Below, piece by piece: positions 16,227-23,711 of a DNA stretch of 64,000 bases. Each line of letters opens with the position of its first letter. Within the stretch, counting starts at the first letter, position 1. Source of the stretch: Rhodoferax sp. (lineage in GTDB: Bacteria > Pseudomonadota > Gammaproteobacteria > Burkholderiales > Burkholderiaceae_C); contig JARLJH010000012.1 in the NCBI GenBank assembly GCA_031291305.1, positions 1 through 64,000 on the forward strand, read 5' to 3'. Under the pieces are notes generated by a model. That model saw only the letters and a list, made by a program, of their open reading frames with translations. It did no database searches and was not told where the DNA came from. The position numbers and the translations under genes are program-made.

Positions 16227-16625
16227 TCAGGGTTTGGCGACATGCCAGACATTGTTGAAACCGTCGCCAGTCCGGTCACCTGGCTTGCTGTCTTTGACCC
16301 AGTAATACAGTGGTTTGCCTTTGATGGCCCATTGTTTTTTGCCGTCATCACGGGTGATGATGTTGTAGTCACCCGATGCCTTGTCTGTGTCAGCGGCCAT
16401 GAATGCCGGCCAGTTGGTGGCACATGGGCCGTTGCAAAGCGACTTGCCAGCGCCCGCAGGATCTTTGTCAAAGGTGTAAAGCGTCATACCGGTGGGGCCA
16501 GTCAGCACCCCGCCTGTGACCAAAGGTTGGGCATTGGCCATCGGGGCACCGGCGCAGAACATGGCAGTCGTGAGAGTGGCAACGAGGGATGTCTGTCGAA
16601 CGTAACTGGCGAAATAGGTTTTCAT
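16227..16625 (-). CDS. Secreted protein with YxFxxD-type repeats (COG4315-like)
   Basis: 132 aa from the ATG at 16625, which has CCGGAG nine bases upstream. The N-terminal signal peptide ends at about ANAQP. The mature part shows the conserved TGMTLYTFDKDPAGAGKS and CNGPCATNWPAF motifs and a second copy, KGKPLYYWVKDSKPGD. This is the pattern of predicted secreted proteins with a Yx(FWY)xxD motif, of unknown function and often found next to ECF sigma factors. First gene of the sigma/anti-sigma operon, so likely the controlled or sensing envelope component. Confidence 0.85.
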   Translation of the reverse strand: MKTYFASYVRQTSLVATLTTAMFCAGAPMANAQPLVTGGVLTGPTGMTLYTFDKDPAGAGKSLCNGPCATNWPAFMAADTDKASGDYNIITRDDGKKQWAIKGKPLYYWVKDSKPGDRTGDGFNNVWHVAKP

Positions 16626-16844
16626 GGGTTTCTCCGGTAAATGGTTGGCACACATCATGTGTACCCAGGAGTAAACGCAGTGGACCAGAGGTTTATTCCA
16701 TGAGAATAAAAAAAAGTGGGAATCAGGCTTTTTTTGGTTGCTCTTGGTCGGCGCTTGCTGTGGTGGGCAACCAAATTCAGCCGTTGCCGACCAGCACCGT
16801 CCAACGCTCAGGCGGTGGTAGAAAGTAGGTGTTCCATCGGAGCG

Positions 16845-17324
16845 TCAACTGAGCCGAACGGCTTCGATCACTGCGATATCGATCTTTTTCATCTCCATCA
16901 TGGCTTCAAACGCCCGCTTGGCCACCGCTGGATCAGGATCGGCAATAGCGGCGCTCAGCGCACGTGGCGTGATTTGCCAGGAGAGTCCCCACTTGTCCTT
17001 GCACCAACCGCACGCACTTTCCTGGCCTCCGTTTACAACAATGGCGTTCCATAAACGATCCGTTTCAGCCTGGTTGTCGGTCGCGATCTGGAACGAAAAC
17101 GCTTCGTTGTGCTTGACCGCGGGTCCACCATTCAAACCAAGACAAGGAATACCAGCCACGGTGAACTCAACTGTCAAAACACTGCCCTGCTTGCCAGCCG
17201 GATAGTCAGCAGGTGCACGATAAACCGTTCCCACCTTGCTGTTTGGGAACGTCTCGGCGTAGAACTTCGCCGCTTCCAACGCGGTGCCGTCGTACCAAAG
17301 ACAAATCGTGTTCTTGCCGAGCAT
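16845..17324 (-). CDS. VOC-family protein (PhnB / 3-demethylubiquinone methyltransferase-like fold)
   Basis: 159 aa. It begins MLGKNTICLWYDGTALEAAK and continues into FYAETFPNS, the hallmark of PhnB-like vicinal-oxygen-chelate proteins often annotated as 3-demethylubiquinone-9 methyltransferase. The CGWCKDKWGLSWQITPR segment is also typical. Actual activity in this family is largely untested and methyltransferase annotation is probably wrong. Single gene; about 200 bases upstream show no clear feature. Confidence 0.87.
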   Translation of the reverse strand: MLGKNTICLWYDGTALEAAKFYAETFPNSKVGTVYRAPADYPAGKQGSVLTVEFTVAGIPCLGLNGGPAVKHNEAFSFQIATDNQAETDRLWNAIVVNGGQESACGWCKDKWGLSWQITPRALSAAIADPDPAVAKRAFEAMMEMKKIDIAVIEAVRLS

Positions 17325-17521
17325 TTTGGTAACTCCAAAATCAGGATAGATATGTCACTTCAAACCGTGCTGACGCCAAGCCACACTGCGCGGCATAGGG
17401 ATATCTCCGACAGACCGATGCGCAAGCAGATTACGCTTAATTTTTGAAGTTTGCAAAAACCACTGGCTGCAAAGGGTGGTGGTGCCCACTGGCGATGGGC
17501 GAGCAAATACGCAGAGTGTGG

Positions 17522-18058
17522 CTACTTCATCTTCGACGGCAAGCGCATTACCTCCCCCGCCACCATGAACACCCCGCGCCCCCGGTGATGCAGGGTCTGG
17601 GGGGTCTTGCAGGCTGGATCCAGCCAGGCCTTGAACACTTCCAGCACGAAAAAGTTATAGCGATTCATCAGCCTTGTGTCCACCACCCGACAGGCCAGGT
17701 TGGCGTAGCACTGGGCAATCAGCGGGGCCTCAATGCATTCAGCCTTCACGGGTGTCAGGCCAAAAGCCTCGAATTTGTCCACTTGGTCGCCGTGAGTGTT
17801 GCCGCAGCCCACCACCTGCGCCGCCAGCTCGGCGGTGGGCACGTTGAGCACGCATTGGCGCGTGGCTGTCAGGGCTTTGAAGCTGAAGTCGTTGCCGCTG
17901 ACGACGCAGCCCACCAGCGGTGGCTCGAACTCCATCATGGTGTGCCACGACAGCGGCATGACGTTGGCTTTGCCTTTATGGGCGGTAGTCATCAGCACCA
18001 CCGGCCCCGGCTCCAGAATGCCGTAGACCTTGGACAAGGGGTAAGAGCGTTTGGCCAT
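17522..18058 (-). CDS. Flavin reductase family (FMN-binding split-barrel) protein
   Basis: 178 aa from the ATG at 18058, with GGAGG seven bases upstream; the frame is open further but that part lacks family features. Conserved elements are PGPVVLMTT near the N terminus, MPLSWHTMMEFEPPLVG, and a central FSFKAL/CVLNVPT stretch, as in flavin reductase-like FMN-binding proteins. It may reduce flavin for a monooxygenase or bind FMN for another reaction. No partner monooxygenase is adjacent. Confidence 0.85.
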   Translation of the reverse strand: MAKRSYPLSKVYGILEPGPVVLMTTAHKGKANVMPLSWHTMMEFEPPLVGCVVSGNDFSFKALTATRQCVLNVPTAELAAQVVGCGNTHGDQVDKFEAFGLTPVKAECIEAPLIAQCYANLACRVVDTRLMNRYNFFVLEVFKAWLDPACKTPQTLHHRGRGVFMVAGEVMRLPSKMK

Positions 18059-18225
18059 GTGGGTGCCTCCATGCAAGTGATTTGTTCCAGCGCAATTCAG
18101 CGCACCAGCCCGGGATACCGGCTTGGTCATCCCCGCCACGACCCCAGCCCACAAACTATTTCAACCGTCCCCTGTCATCCGAAACCAAGAATTCAGGGCT
18201 GCCGTTATGCCCTGACCAGGGTTGG

Positions 18226-19056
18226 TTAAGCGTTTGCTGCTGACTCGGTCGGCACTGCTGCCACCGACTGCGCATCTGCCTGTGCAGCAGTTGCTGCCGC
18301 TGCAGGAGTCGTCGTCAGTTTAAGACTGCCATTGTTGTGACTCACAATCCGCCCGGCCTTGACAAGGCGACCGATGGTGGCCCCCATGGAGCCAACAGGA
18401 ATACCTGCCACCTTGGCAACGGCACTCTGGTTGATGCTCGTGAAGTCCGCCGTATTGAGTACAACCTGAAGCTGTGCCATCAGCTTGGCCGAGTTGCCTT
18501 TGAGGTCCTGTGTATGGACGGATGCAGTTGCTGCTTTGGTCTTATTACTCTTGGCTTTGACAACAGCTTTGGGTATTGCTTTGGCTGTCGCTTTAGTGGT
18601 CACTTTGGATATGCCCGTTGTCACTTTCTTCACTGCCTTGGCCGGTGCGGCAGGTGCCACATCTGCTGCAGGTTTAGCGGCAACTGGCTTCTTTGTTTTG
18701 ACCTTGACGGTGGTAACCGCCGCATCAATCTTCTTGACTTTTCTCTTCTTGGTAATTGGTGCTGCGAGTGCCGGTGTGTCACGCACGCTGGGTTGGTCAT
18801 CCTGGGTCAGTTCTGACGCAATGCGATGGATGTTTCTGAGTTCTTCTTCTATGCCTATCATCGTTTTGGACAGACGGGCTACCACCTTCCATGCCTCGAT
18901 CAGCGCATCGTTACCAAGGTTGTAGGGATTCTTGACCATCGCCATATTCACGTGCTCAGCATAGCTCTGGACTTCTTTTTTGAGTTTCTCGTCGGCGGTG
19001 AACGCAGCAGCACCGACCTTTTGAATGGCATTCAGCGTGGAAGATGAAATGGGCAT
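18226..19056 (-). CDS. Histone H1-like / nucleoid-type protein with C-terminal winged-helix-like domain
   Basis: 276 aa in three parts. Residues 1-88 form an acidic-to-neutral helical domain. Residues about 100-185 are a Lys/Ala/Pro/Val/Thr-rich linker (KKRKVKKIDAA, VKVKTKKPVAAKPAADVAPA) like the tails of bacterial histone H1-like proteins. Residues about 195-255 contain INQSAVAKVAGIPVGSMGAT followed by IGRLVKAGRIVSH, a winged-helix-like segment. An Ala/Gln-rich tail ends the protein. DNA binding is likely; the precise role is unknown. Single gene. Confidence 0.7.
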   Translation of the reverse strand: MPISSSTLNAIQKVGAAAFTADEKLKKEVQSYAEHVNMAMVKNPYNLGNDALIEAWKVVARLSKTMIGIEEELRNIHRIASELTQDDQPSVRDTPALAAPITKKRKVKKIDAAVTTVKVKTKKPVAAKPAADVAPAAPAKAVKKVTTGISKVTTKATAKAIPKAVVKAKSNKTKAATASVHTQDLKGNSAKLMAQLQVVLNTADFTSINQSAVAKVAGIPVGSMGATIGRLVKAGRIVSHNNGSLKLTTTPAAAATAAQADAQSVAAVPTESAANA

Positions 19057-19147
19057 GAAAGCTTTTCCTTATGTAAATGAAGTGGAAGAAATGAAAATGG
19101 AATAGTCATCCGGCTTGAATCTGGGTGGGCAGTTATTCGAAAAAAAA

Positions 19148-19270
19148 ATGGATCGGGGTATTACCGACCAATCAATGGAGCTTCTGGAGAAGCAACTGGC
19201 TACCACCAGGGACATGCAATTTCAGAGGCAGGACAAGCTGATACAACCAATAGATATTCCTATATTTTAG
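19148..19270 (+). CDS. Possible small coiled-coil protein (40 aa)
   Basis: A 40-codon frame starting MDRGITDQSMELLEKQLATT, strongly helical with heptad-like leucines. No clear Shine-Dalgarno sequence: a poly-A run precedes the ATG. It could be a real small protein or a gene relic like the fragment just downstream. Confidence 0.25.
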   Translation: MDRGITDQSMELLEKQLATTRDMQFQRQDKLIQPIDIPIF

Positions 19271-19442
19271 ACTTGAGAATCTTGGTGCGGCTGATTTCAA
19301 TTCATAGGCATGACATGCATCTGTGCTTATGTGGGCCAGCATACCGACAACCCTGTCGATGAGAGGTGCAATGCAAACCCTTCCGAGGTTCTAAACCAGC
19401 TGTTTCTTGAGGGCTTCTTGATGAACCAAAGTCTTCTGCATT

Positions 19443-19601
19443 GGGTCGGACTTTTCGGACACGTGGTTAAGCGTGGCCGATGCTTACACGGCCGACATCG
19501 GTACCTTGCATCCTGCGGTGATGGGGCTGTTTTCGATAACGCAGCAGAGTGGCACCGGCGACATTGCCCACGAAGAGCTGATGCGCTACCTAATTGGCTG
19601 A
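19443..19601 (+). pseudogene. Fragment resembling DUF6544-type protein
   Basis: An open frame encodes SDFSDTWLSVADAYTADIG and further on VMGLFSITQQSGTGDIAHEE followed by LMRYLIG and a stop. The succession DAY-x-x-x-G, GLxxI, then (G/E)ELMRYL is the pattern I associate with the central part of DUF6544 proteins, which continue RYLAEAxWYP. Both ends are missing. The rest of 19271-19675 shows nothing else. Confidence 0.4.
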
Positions 19602-19675
19602 ACAAAAAACAGTTGCGCTGATCAGCTATACCCTTTGGCATCCAAATGAAATACTGACCATACACAATACGCTGA

Positions 19676-20311
19676 ATGAACAAGCGTCCGCAATCCTTGG
19701 GCGAGGAAATCGCCAACAGTGTGAGCCATGGTGTGGCATTTATTGCCGCTGTGGTCAGCGTACCTTTTTTGATGGCGTCGGCACGCCACCTGAATTCAGC
19801 CAGTTTTATCGGGGCCATTGTTTTTGCGGCCACCATGGTGTTGCTGTATTTGGCATCGACGGTTTATCACGCCATGCCAGAAGGACGTGCTAAACGTGTT
19901 TGCTGCAAGATTGACCATGGTGCCATCTATCTCTTTATTGCGGGCACGTACACGCCTTTTGCCTTGGGGGCTCTACATGGTGCCTGGGGCTGGAGCCTTT
20001 TCGCTGTGGTGTGGTCGCTGGCGGTCATTGGTGTCACGCTCAAGGCTTTTGACCGGCTGTCGCACCCGTGGCTGTCAACTGGGCTATACCTCGCCATGGG
20101 TTGGCTGGTTGTTGTGGCAGCGGTGCCGCTGCTTGAGCGCGTGCCCCTGATGGGCGTGATGTGGCTGGTGGCTGGCGGGCTTGCGTACACGGTGGGGGTG
20201 ATTTTCTTCGCACTCGACTCGCGGATTCGCTACTCGCATACGGTTTGGCACGGCTTTGTCGCCTTGGGCACCGTGTGCCACTTTGTTGCCGTGCAAGGTT
20301 ACGCGGCTTGA
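19676..20311 (+). CDS. Hemolysin III / PAQR-family membrane protein
   Basis: 211 aa with about seven transmembrane helices. PAQR/HlyIII motifs are present: EEIANSVSHG at the N terminus, STVYHAMPEGRAKRVCCKID with HGAIYLFIAGTYTPF, and HTVWHGFVALGTVCHFVA at the C terminus. The conserved Ser, His and Asp residues of these metal-dependent hydrolase-like proteins are visible. Inner-membrane protein, function in bacteria uncertain despite the hemolysin name. It stands alone, convergent with the aldo/keto reductase gene. Confidence 0.9.
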   Translation: MNKRPQSLGEEIANSVSHGVAFIAAVVSVPFLMASARHLNSASFIGAIVFAATMVLLYLASTVYHAMPEGRAKRVCCKIDHGAIYLFIAGTYTPFALGALHGAWGWSLFAVVWSLAVIGVTLKAFDRLSHPWLSTGLYLAMGWLVVVAAVPLLERVPLMGVMWLVAGGLAYTVGVIFFALDSRIRYSHTVWHGFVALGTVCHFVAVQGYAA

Positions 20312-20379
20312 AGGAACCATCTGCCGGGCCAAATGTTTCAATTTGCCACAACCAACCACCGACGCAGCAATCAAGTGGA

Positions 20380-21384
20380 TTAAAACTGCTCGGTGTCGGC
20401 ATCCAGGTTGCTTTGCAGGTTATAGCGGCTGCCTGCGACGGTGGTTTGATTGATCAATACATCAAGTTTCTTCAACGTCTGTTCGCCCAGTCGCACATTC
20501 ACAGCACCAAGATTGTCCAGCAGGTGTTCTACGCGTGTCGTGCCTGGAATCGGAATAATGTTCTCCCCCTGATGCAGAAGCCAGGCCAGCGCCAGTTGCG
20601 CCGGGGTGCAACCAACTTCTGTGGCGATGGCCTGGTAAGCAGGCAGCATTCGCGTGTTGGCCGCCCAGTTGGCAGGCTCAAAGCGCGGCATGGCACGCCG
20701 GAAGTCACTGGCATCAAAAGCTAGTGGGTCCAACGGCTCACCTGCCAGATAACCACGACCCACCGGGCTGAAGGCAACAAAGGCCACGCCCAGGTCGCGG
20801 CAGGCCTGCAGCACGGCAATCTCCGGGTTGCGCGTCCACAGCGAATATTCGGTTTGCATCGCGGTAATTGGGTGCACCGCATGCGCACGGCGCAGCGTAG
20901 CGGCAGACATCTCAGACAAGCCAATGGCCCGGATGTACCCCTTGTGCACCAGGTCACTCAAGGCGCCCACGCTGTCTTCGATGGGCACATTTTTGTCAAG
21001 CCGGTGCAGGTAATACAGATCAATCACATCGGTTTGCAAACGCCGCAGGCTGTCTTCGCAGGTTCGTCGCAGAGTCTCGGGCCGACCATCAATCACGCGC
21101 ACCAATTTGCCGTCACCGTTTTTGTCGACACCCAGCAATCCGCATTTACTGGCCAGCGTGAACTTCTGCCGGTGCTTTTTCAGCACCTGTCCCAAGAGGC
21201 TTTCGTTGGCGCCAAAACCGTACAGCGCAGCAGTGTCAAACAGCGTGACACCAGCATCCAGCGCGGCCAGAAGAACGCGTTCGCCCTGCTCAGGCGTGAT
21301 GGGGGCACCATAGCCTTGGCTGAGGTTCATACAGCCCAATCCAATGGCGCTAACTTGAAATGGACCCAGGTGACGTTGTTGCAT
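20380..21384 (-). CDS. Aldo/keto reductase
   Basis: 334 aa, normal for the NADPH-dependent aldo/keto reductase superfamily. Motifs include GLGCMNLSQGYG, the catalytic Asp/Tyr region LFDTAALYGFGANESLLG, DLYYLHRLDKNVPIEDS with the catalytic histidine, and the cofactor segment IPIPGTTRVEHLLDN. It resembles the YghZ/AKR13-like group. The substrate is not predictable from context. Single gene. Confidence 0.92.
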   Translation of the reverse strand: MQQRHLGPFQVSAIGLGCMNLSQGYGAPITPEQGERVLLAALDAGVTLFDTAALYGFGANESLLGQVLKKHRQKFTLASKCGLLGVDKNGDGKLVRVIDGRPETLRRTCEDSLRRLQTDVIDLYYLHRLDKNVPIEDSVGALSDLVHKGYIRAIGLSEMSAATLRRAHAVHPITAMQTEYSLWTRNPEIAVLQACRDLGVAFVAFSPVGRGYLAGEPLDPLAFDASDFRRAMPRFEPANWAANTRMLPAYQAIATEVGCTPAQLALAWLLHQGENIIPIPGTTRVEHLLDNLGAVNVRLGEQTLKKLDVLINQTTVAGSRYNLQSNLDADTEQF

Positions 21385-21485
21385 GGTGTGTTTCTATGTT
21401 CGATGAAATGGGACAAAGTTTATCGGGCTTGACCGCTGGGAATATCCGGGGCGACCTGTGGCATCAACAACTCATGTAGAAAATT

Positions 21486-21529
21486 GGCCCCTAGCCCACA
21501 ATCGATAAGCATACTTAGCTATATTTTTT
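21486..21529 (+). repeat. Comamonadaceae-type 45-bp intergenic repeat, copy 3
   Basis: GGCCCCTAGCCC, then about 16 variable bases, then ACTTAGCTATATTTTTT. It lies between the aldo/keto reductase and AhpD-like genes. Confidence 0.65.
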
Positions 21530-21549
21530 GAACGACGGTAAAGAGGACG

Positions 21550-21702
21550 ATGTTGATGGTGGTCAATAAATCAGTCGCGGCTAATCTTTACAATTCCTCA
21601 GCAGTTGAACTGCTTGACTTCAGCGGGGCAACACACATTGAATCTGACGCAAGGCCGAACGCCCCTCCAACAAACTGTTTACTACATTCGGTTGATTTTT
21701 AA
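21550..21702 (+). CDS. Possible small frame upstream of the AhpD-like gene (50 aa)
   Basis: Starts at an ATG behind GAGGAC and encodes 50 aa beginning MLMVVNKSVAANLYNSSAVE, ending 20 bases before the AhpD-like gene. No family recognised. It could be a leader peptide or chance. Apart from this and repeat copy 3, 21385-21721 shows nothing. Confidence 0.25.
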   Translation: MLMVVNKSVAANLYNSSAVELLDFSGATHIESDARPNAPPTNCLLHSVDF

Positions 21703-21721
21703 TTTTTTTGAAGGAGTTTGA

Positions 21722-22075
21722 ATGAGCAACTATGACGCCATCGGTTTGATGAAAAACATCAACGAGAACTTGGGCCCGTTCCGTAAGACACAAAGTGAAA
21801 CCATGCTGGGTTTCGGCCAGATGGCCAAGGCAGCCATGGCCGAGGGCACGGTCAGCATGAAACACAAGGAGCTGATCGCACTGGCGATTGGTGTCACACA
21901 ACACTGTGGCGGCTGCATCGCCTTTCACGTCAAGGCGTTGCACCGCCTGGGCTGCACCCGCGCCGAGCTCGAAGAAGCCATGGCCGTGTGTGTCTACATG
22001 GGCGGTGGCCCCGGCCTGATGACCGTGGCCGAAGCACTGGCCGCCTGGGACGAGATCGACGCCCCCAAGGCTTGA
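21722..22075 (+). CDS. AhpD-like / carboxymuconolactone decarboxylase family protein
   Basis: 117 aa, one CMD/AhpD domain. The redox motif CGGC (Cys62, Cys65) with His69 is intact in TQHCGGCIAFHVKALHRLG, and the C-terminal MGGGPGLMTVAEALAAW is typical of the short AhpD-like subgroup. Such proteins are peroxidase-type disulfide enzymes or, in other subgroups, lactone decarboxylases; the CxxC favours a redox role. Strong GAAGGAG upstream of the ATG. Confidence 0.88.
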   Translation: MSNYDAIGLMKNINENLGPFRKTQSETMLGFGQMAKAAMAEGTVSMKHKELIALAIGVTQHCGGCIAFHVKALHRLGCTRAELEEAMAVCVYMGGGPGLMTVAEALAAWDEIDAPKA

Positions 22076-22128
22076 CCCACAACAGCCGTCAAACCACGAC
22101 ACAAGATGTTCAGCGTGTTGACGCGCTA

Positions 22129-22917
22129 TTAGCCCCCAAGCGCCGCCAGTTGCGCGCGCAGCTTGAAATTTTCCGCCTCCAACTCAGAGATACGCGCTTT
22201 CAACGCATCCACTGAGTCGGGGGCCGCGTCAAGGATTTCATCCACAGTCGCCCGCTTCTTGCTCTCACGCACACGCTTGGCGGCTTGACGCAAAAGTTCT
22301 TTGCCACCTTGTGCGGCGGCAATCTGTTCTTCCTCAGGCAAGCTGGCCACTGCGGCGGCGGCATTGAGCGAAATCGTACCGGACTTGATCGCAGCCACCA
22401 CCTCTGGCGTTGCCTGCTTTTGAATCTTCTCAATCAACACCACCTGGCTGCTGCTCAGGCGAGCAGCCTTGGCAATGTCATCGCGGCTCCTCAAAGGCTC
22501 GGTCGGTGCCATGTTTGCAGGTGCCGATGCGCTTGTGGTATCAGTATCTGGCGCCGTGCTGCCAGGCTCTACCGCTGGCTCGGCCTTGAGCCGCCTGTCG
22601 TTCAGGATTTCACGCTTGCGCAGCGCCAACACACCGCGCTGAAAGTCGGACACACTGCGCCGCCCCAAGTGTTGGTCGATCATCCACAGATGAACGTCTT
22701 CCATGCTCTTGAAGAGCGTGCTTTGCAGGGTCTGAAACGGGATCCCGTGCTTTTGACAAATGCCATAGCGGTTGTGGCCATCCACCAGCACATCACCCCA
22801 GAGTACCAGCGCATCGCGGCAGCCTTCAGTCAACAGACTGCGCTCCAGCGCATCGTGCTCATCACGTGTAAGGGGATCGATATAGGCTTTGAGGTCTTCG
22901 TTGACGACGATGTGCAT
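22129..22917 (-). CDS. ParB-like nuclease-domain protein
   Basis: About 262 aa from the ATG at 22917; a TTG four codons earlier is the alternative. The N-terminal domain carries DVLVDGHNRYGICQKHGIPF, the ParB/Srx-like motif. A low-complexity Ala/Pro/Thr linker follows, then DDIAKAARLSSSQVVLIEKI as a helix-turn-helix-like segment, and a C-terminal coiled coil (DALKARISELEAENFKLRAQ). It is not a chromosomal ParB: there is no parA next to it. Similar proteins occur on plasmids and genomic islands. Divergent from vapBC. Confidence 0.75.
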   Translation of the reverse strand: MHIVVNEDLKAYIDPLTRDEHDALERSLLTEGCRDALVLWGDVLVDGHNRYGICQKHGIPFQTLQSTLFKSMEDVHLWMIDQHLGRRSVSDFQRGVLALRKREILNDRRLKAEPAVEPGSTAPDTDTTSASAPANMAPTEPLRSRDDIAKAARLSSSQVVLIEKIQKQATPEVVAAIKSGTISLNAAAAVASLPEEEQIAAAQGGKELLRQAAKRVRESKKRATVDEILDAAPDSVDALKARISELEAENFKLRAQLAALGG

Positions 22918-23005
22918 GTGAGGTGGCAAAGAGCTGAAAAAGGGCGCGATTGTAGGGGGCCGGATGAACTCGATTTCTCATGGATGTTAATGTTGACGCA
23001 CAATG

Positions 23006-23021
23006 GCATCATTTTTGATGC
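23006..23021. promoter_or_regulatory. Palindrome upstream of vapBC
   Basis: GCATCATTTTTGATGC is a perfect palindrome with a 4-base centre, ending 12 bases before the vapB start. This is where VapB/VapBC complexes usually bind to repress their own operon. Confidence 0.45.
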
Positions 23022-23033
23022 GGAGATTTTCCG

Positions 23034-23240
23034 ATGCGCACCACAGTCACGATTGACGACACCCTTTTTGAGCAGGCCCTGGAAGTGGCCGACCCCGATA
23101 TGGACAAGGCAGACATTTTCCGGGAAGCCATCAAGACCTTTGTGCGTGTGCAAGCCGCCAAGCGCCTTGTTGCCTTAGGCGGTGCCATGCCTGAGATGAG
23201 CGATGTGCCACGCCGCCGCGAAGAACCAGTCGCACCATGA
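23034..23240 (+). CDS. vapB: VapB-type antitoxin
   Basis: 68 aa. [20 protein letters not shown] is the start of the DUF2191 / VapB antitoxin family with a ribbon-helix-helix-like DNA-binding segment, followed by a charged C-terminal tail expected to wrap around the toxin. It overlaps the PIN-toxin gene by four bases (ATGA), typical of toxin-antitoxin pairs. It should neutralise VapC and repress the operon. A GCGGAG Shine-Dalgarno sequence precedes the ATG. Confidence 0.88.
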   Translation: MRTTVTIDDTLFEQALEVADPDMDKADIFREAIKTFVRVQAAKRLVALGGAMPEMSDVPRRREEPVAP

Positions 23241-23617
23241 GCGTGCTCATCGACACCTCGGTGTGGATCGACCACTTCAGACACGGCAACGATGCGCTGG
23301 TTGACTTGATCGGACAAGACCGCGCGCTCACGCACCCCATGGTCATTGCCGAAATCGCCTGCGGCACACCACCAGCCCCACGCACCCAGACGCTGCGCCA
23401 CCTGGGCCTGTTGCAGCACTGCAAACAGGCGAGCTTGAGCGAAGTCATGGCGTTCATCGAACGCGAAAAGCTGTACGGGCTGGGCTGCGGCCTGATTGAC
23501 ATAACCCTGCTGGCTTCCACGCTCATCACGCCCGGTGCGGAGCTGTGGACGCTGGATAAGCGCTTGGCGAATTTGGCCGGGCGTTTTACCGTGGCGCATC
23601 AGCCGGTGTTGCATTGA
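23237..23617 (+). CDS. vapC: VapC-type PIN-domain ribonuclease toxin
   Basis: 126 aa. The PIN fold is marked by [12 protein letters not shown] (first catalytic Asp), the conserved Glu in IAEIACG, and the second acidic centre in [10 protein letters not shown] with LWTLDKRL. These acidic residues bind Mg2+ for RNA cleavage. VapC toxins cleave tRNA or rRNA; the target cannot be told here. Cotranslated with vapB. The SIR2 gene follows 94 bases later on the same strand. Confidence 0.9.
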   Translation: MSVLIDTSVWIDHFRHGNDALVDLIGQDRALTHPMVIAEIACGTPPAPRTQTLRHLGLLQHCKQASLSEVMAFIEREKLYGLGCGLIDITLLASTLITPGAELWTLDKRLANLAGRFTVAHQPVLH

Positions 23618-23711
23618 GGGGCCACTCATCCCCTACATCGCACCCAAGGCCTATTGCCAAGCATTGTGAATAAGCGCACATACCAGCTTTCAGCTTTAAC
23701 CAGCAAAGACC

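Noticed and set aside
22129..22917. A chromosome or plasmid partition locus (parAB) or replication origin
   Set aside because: Only one ParB-like gene is present, with no parA, no parS-like clusters and no DnaA-box cluster around it.
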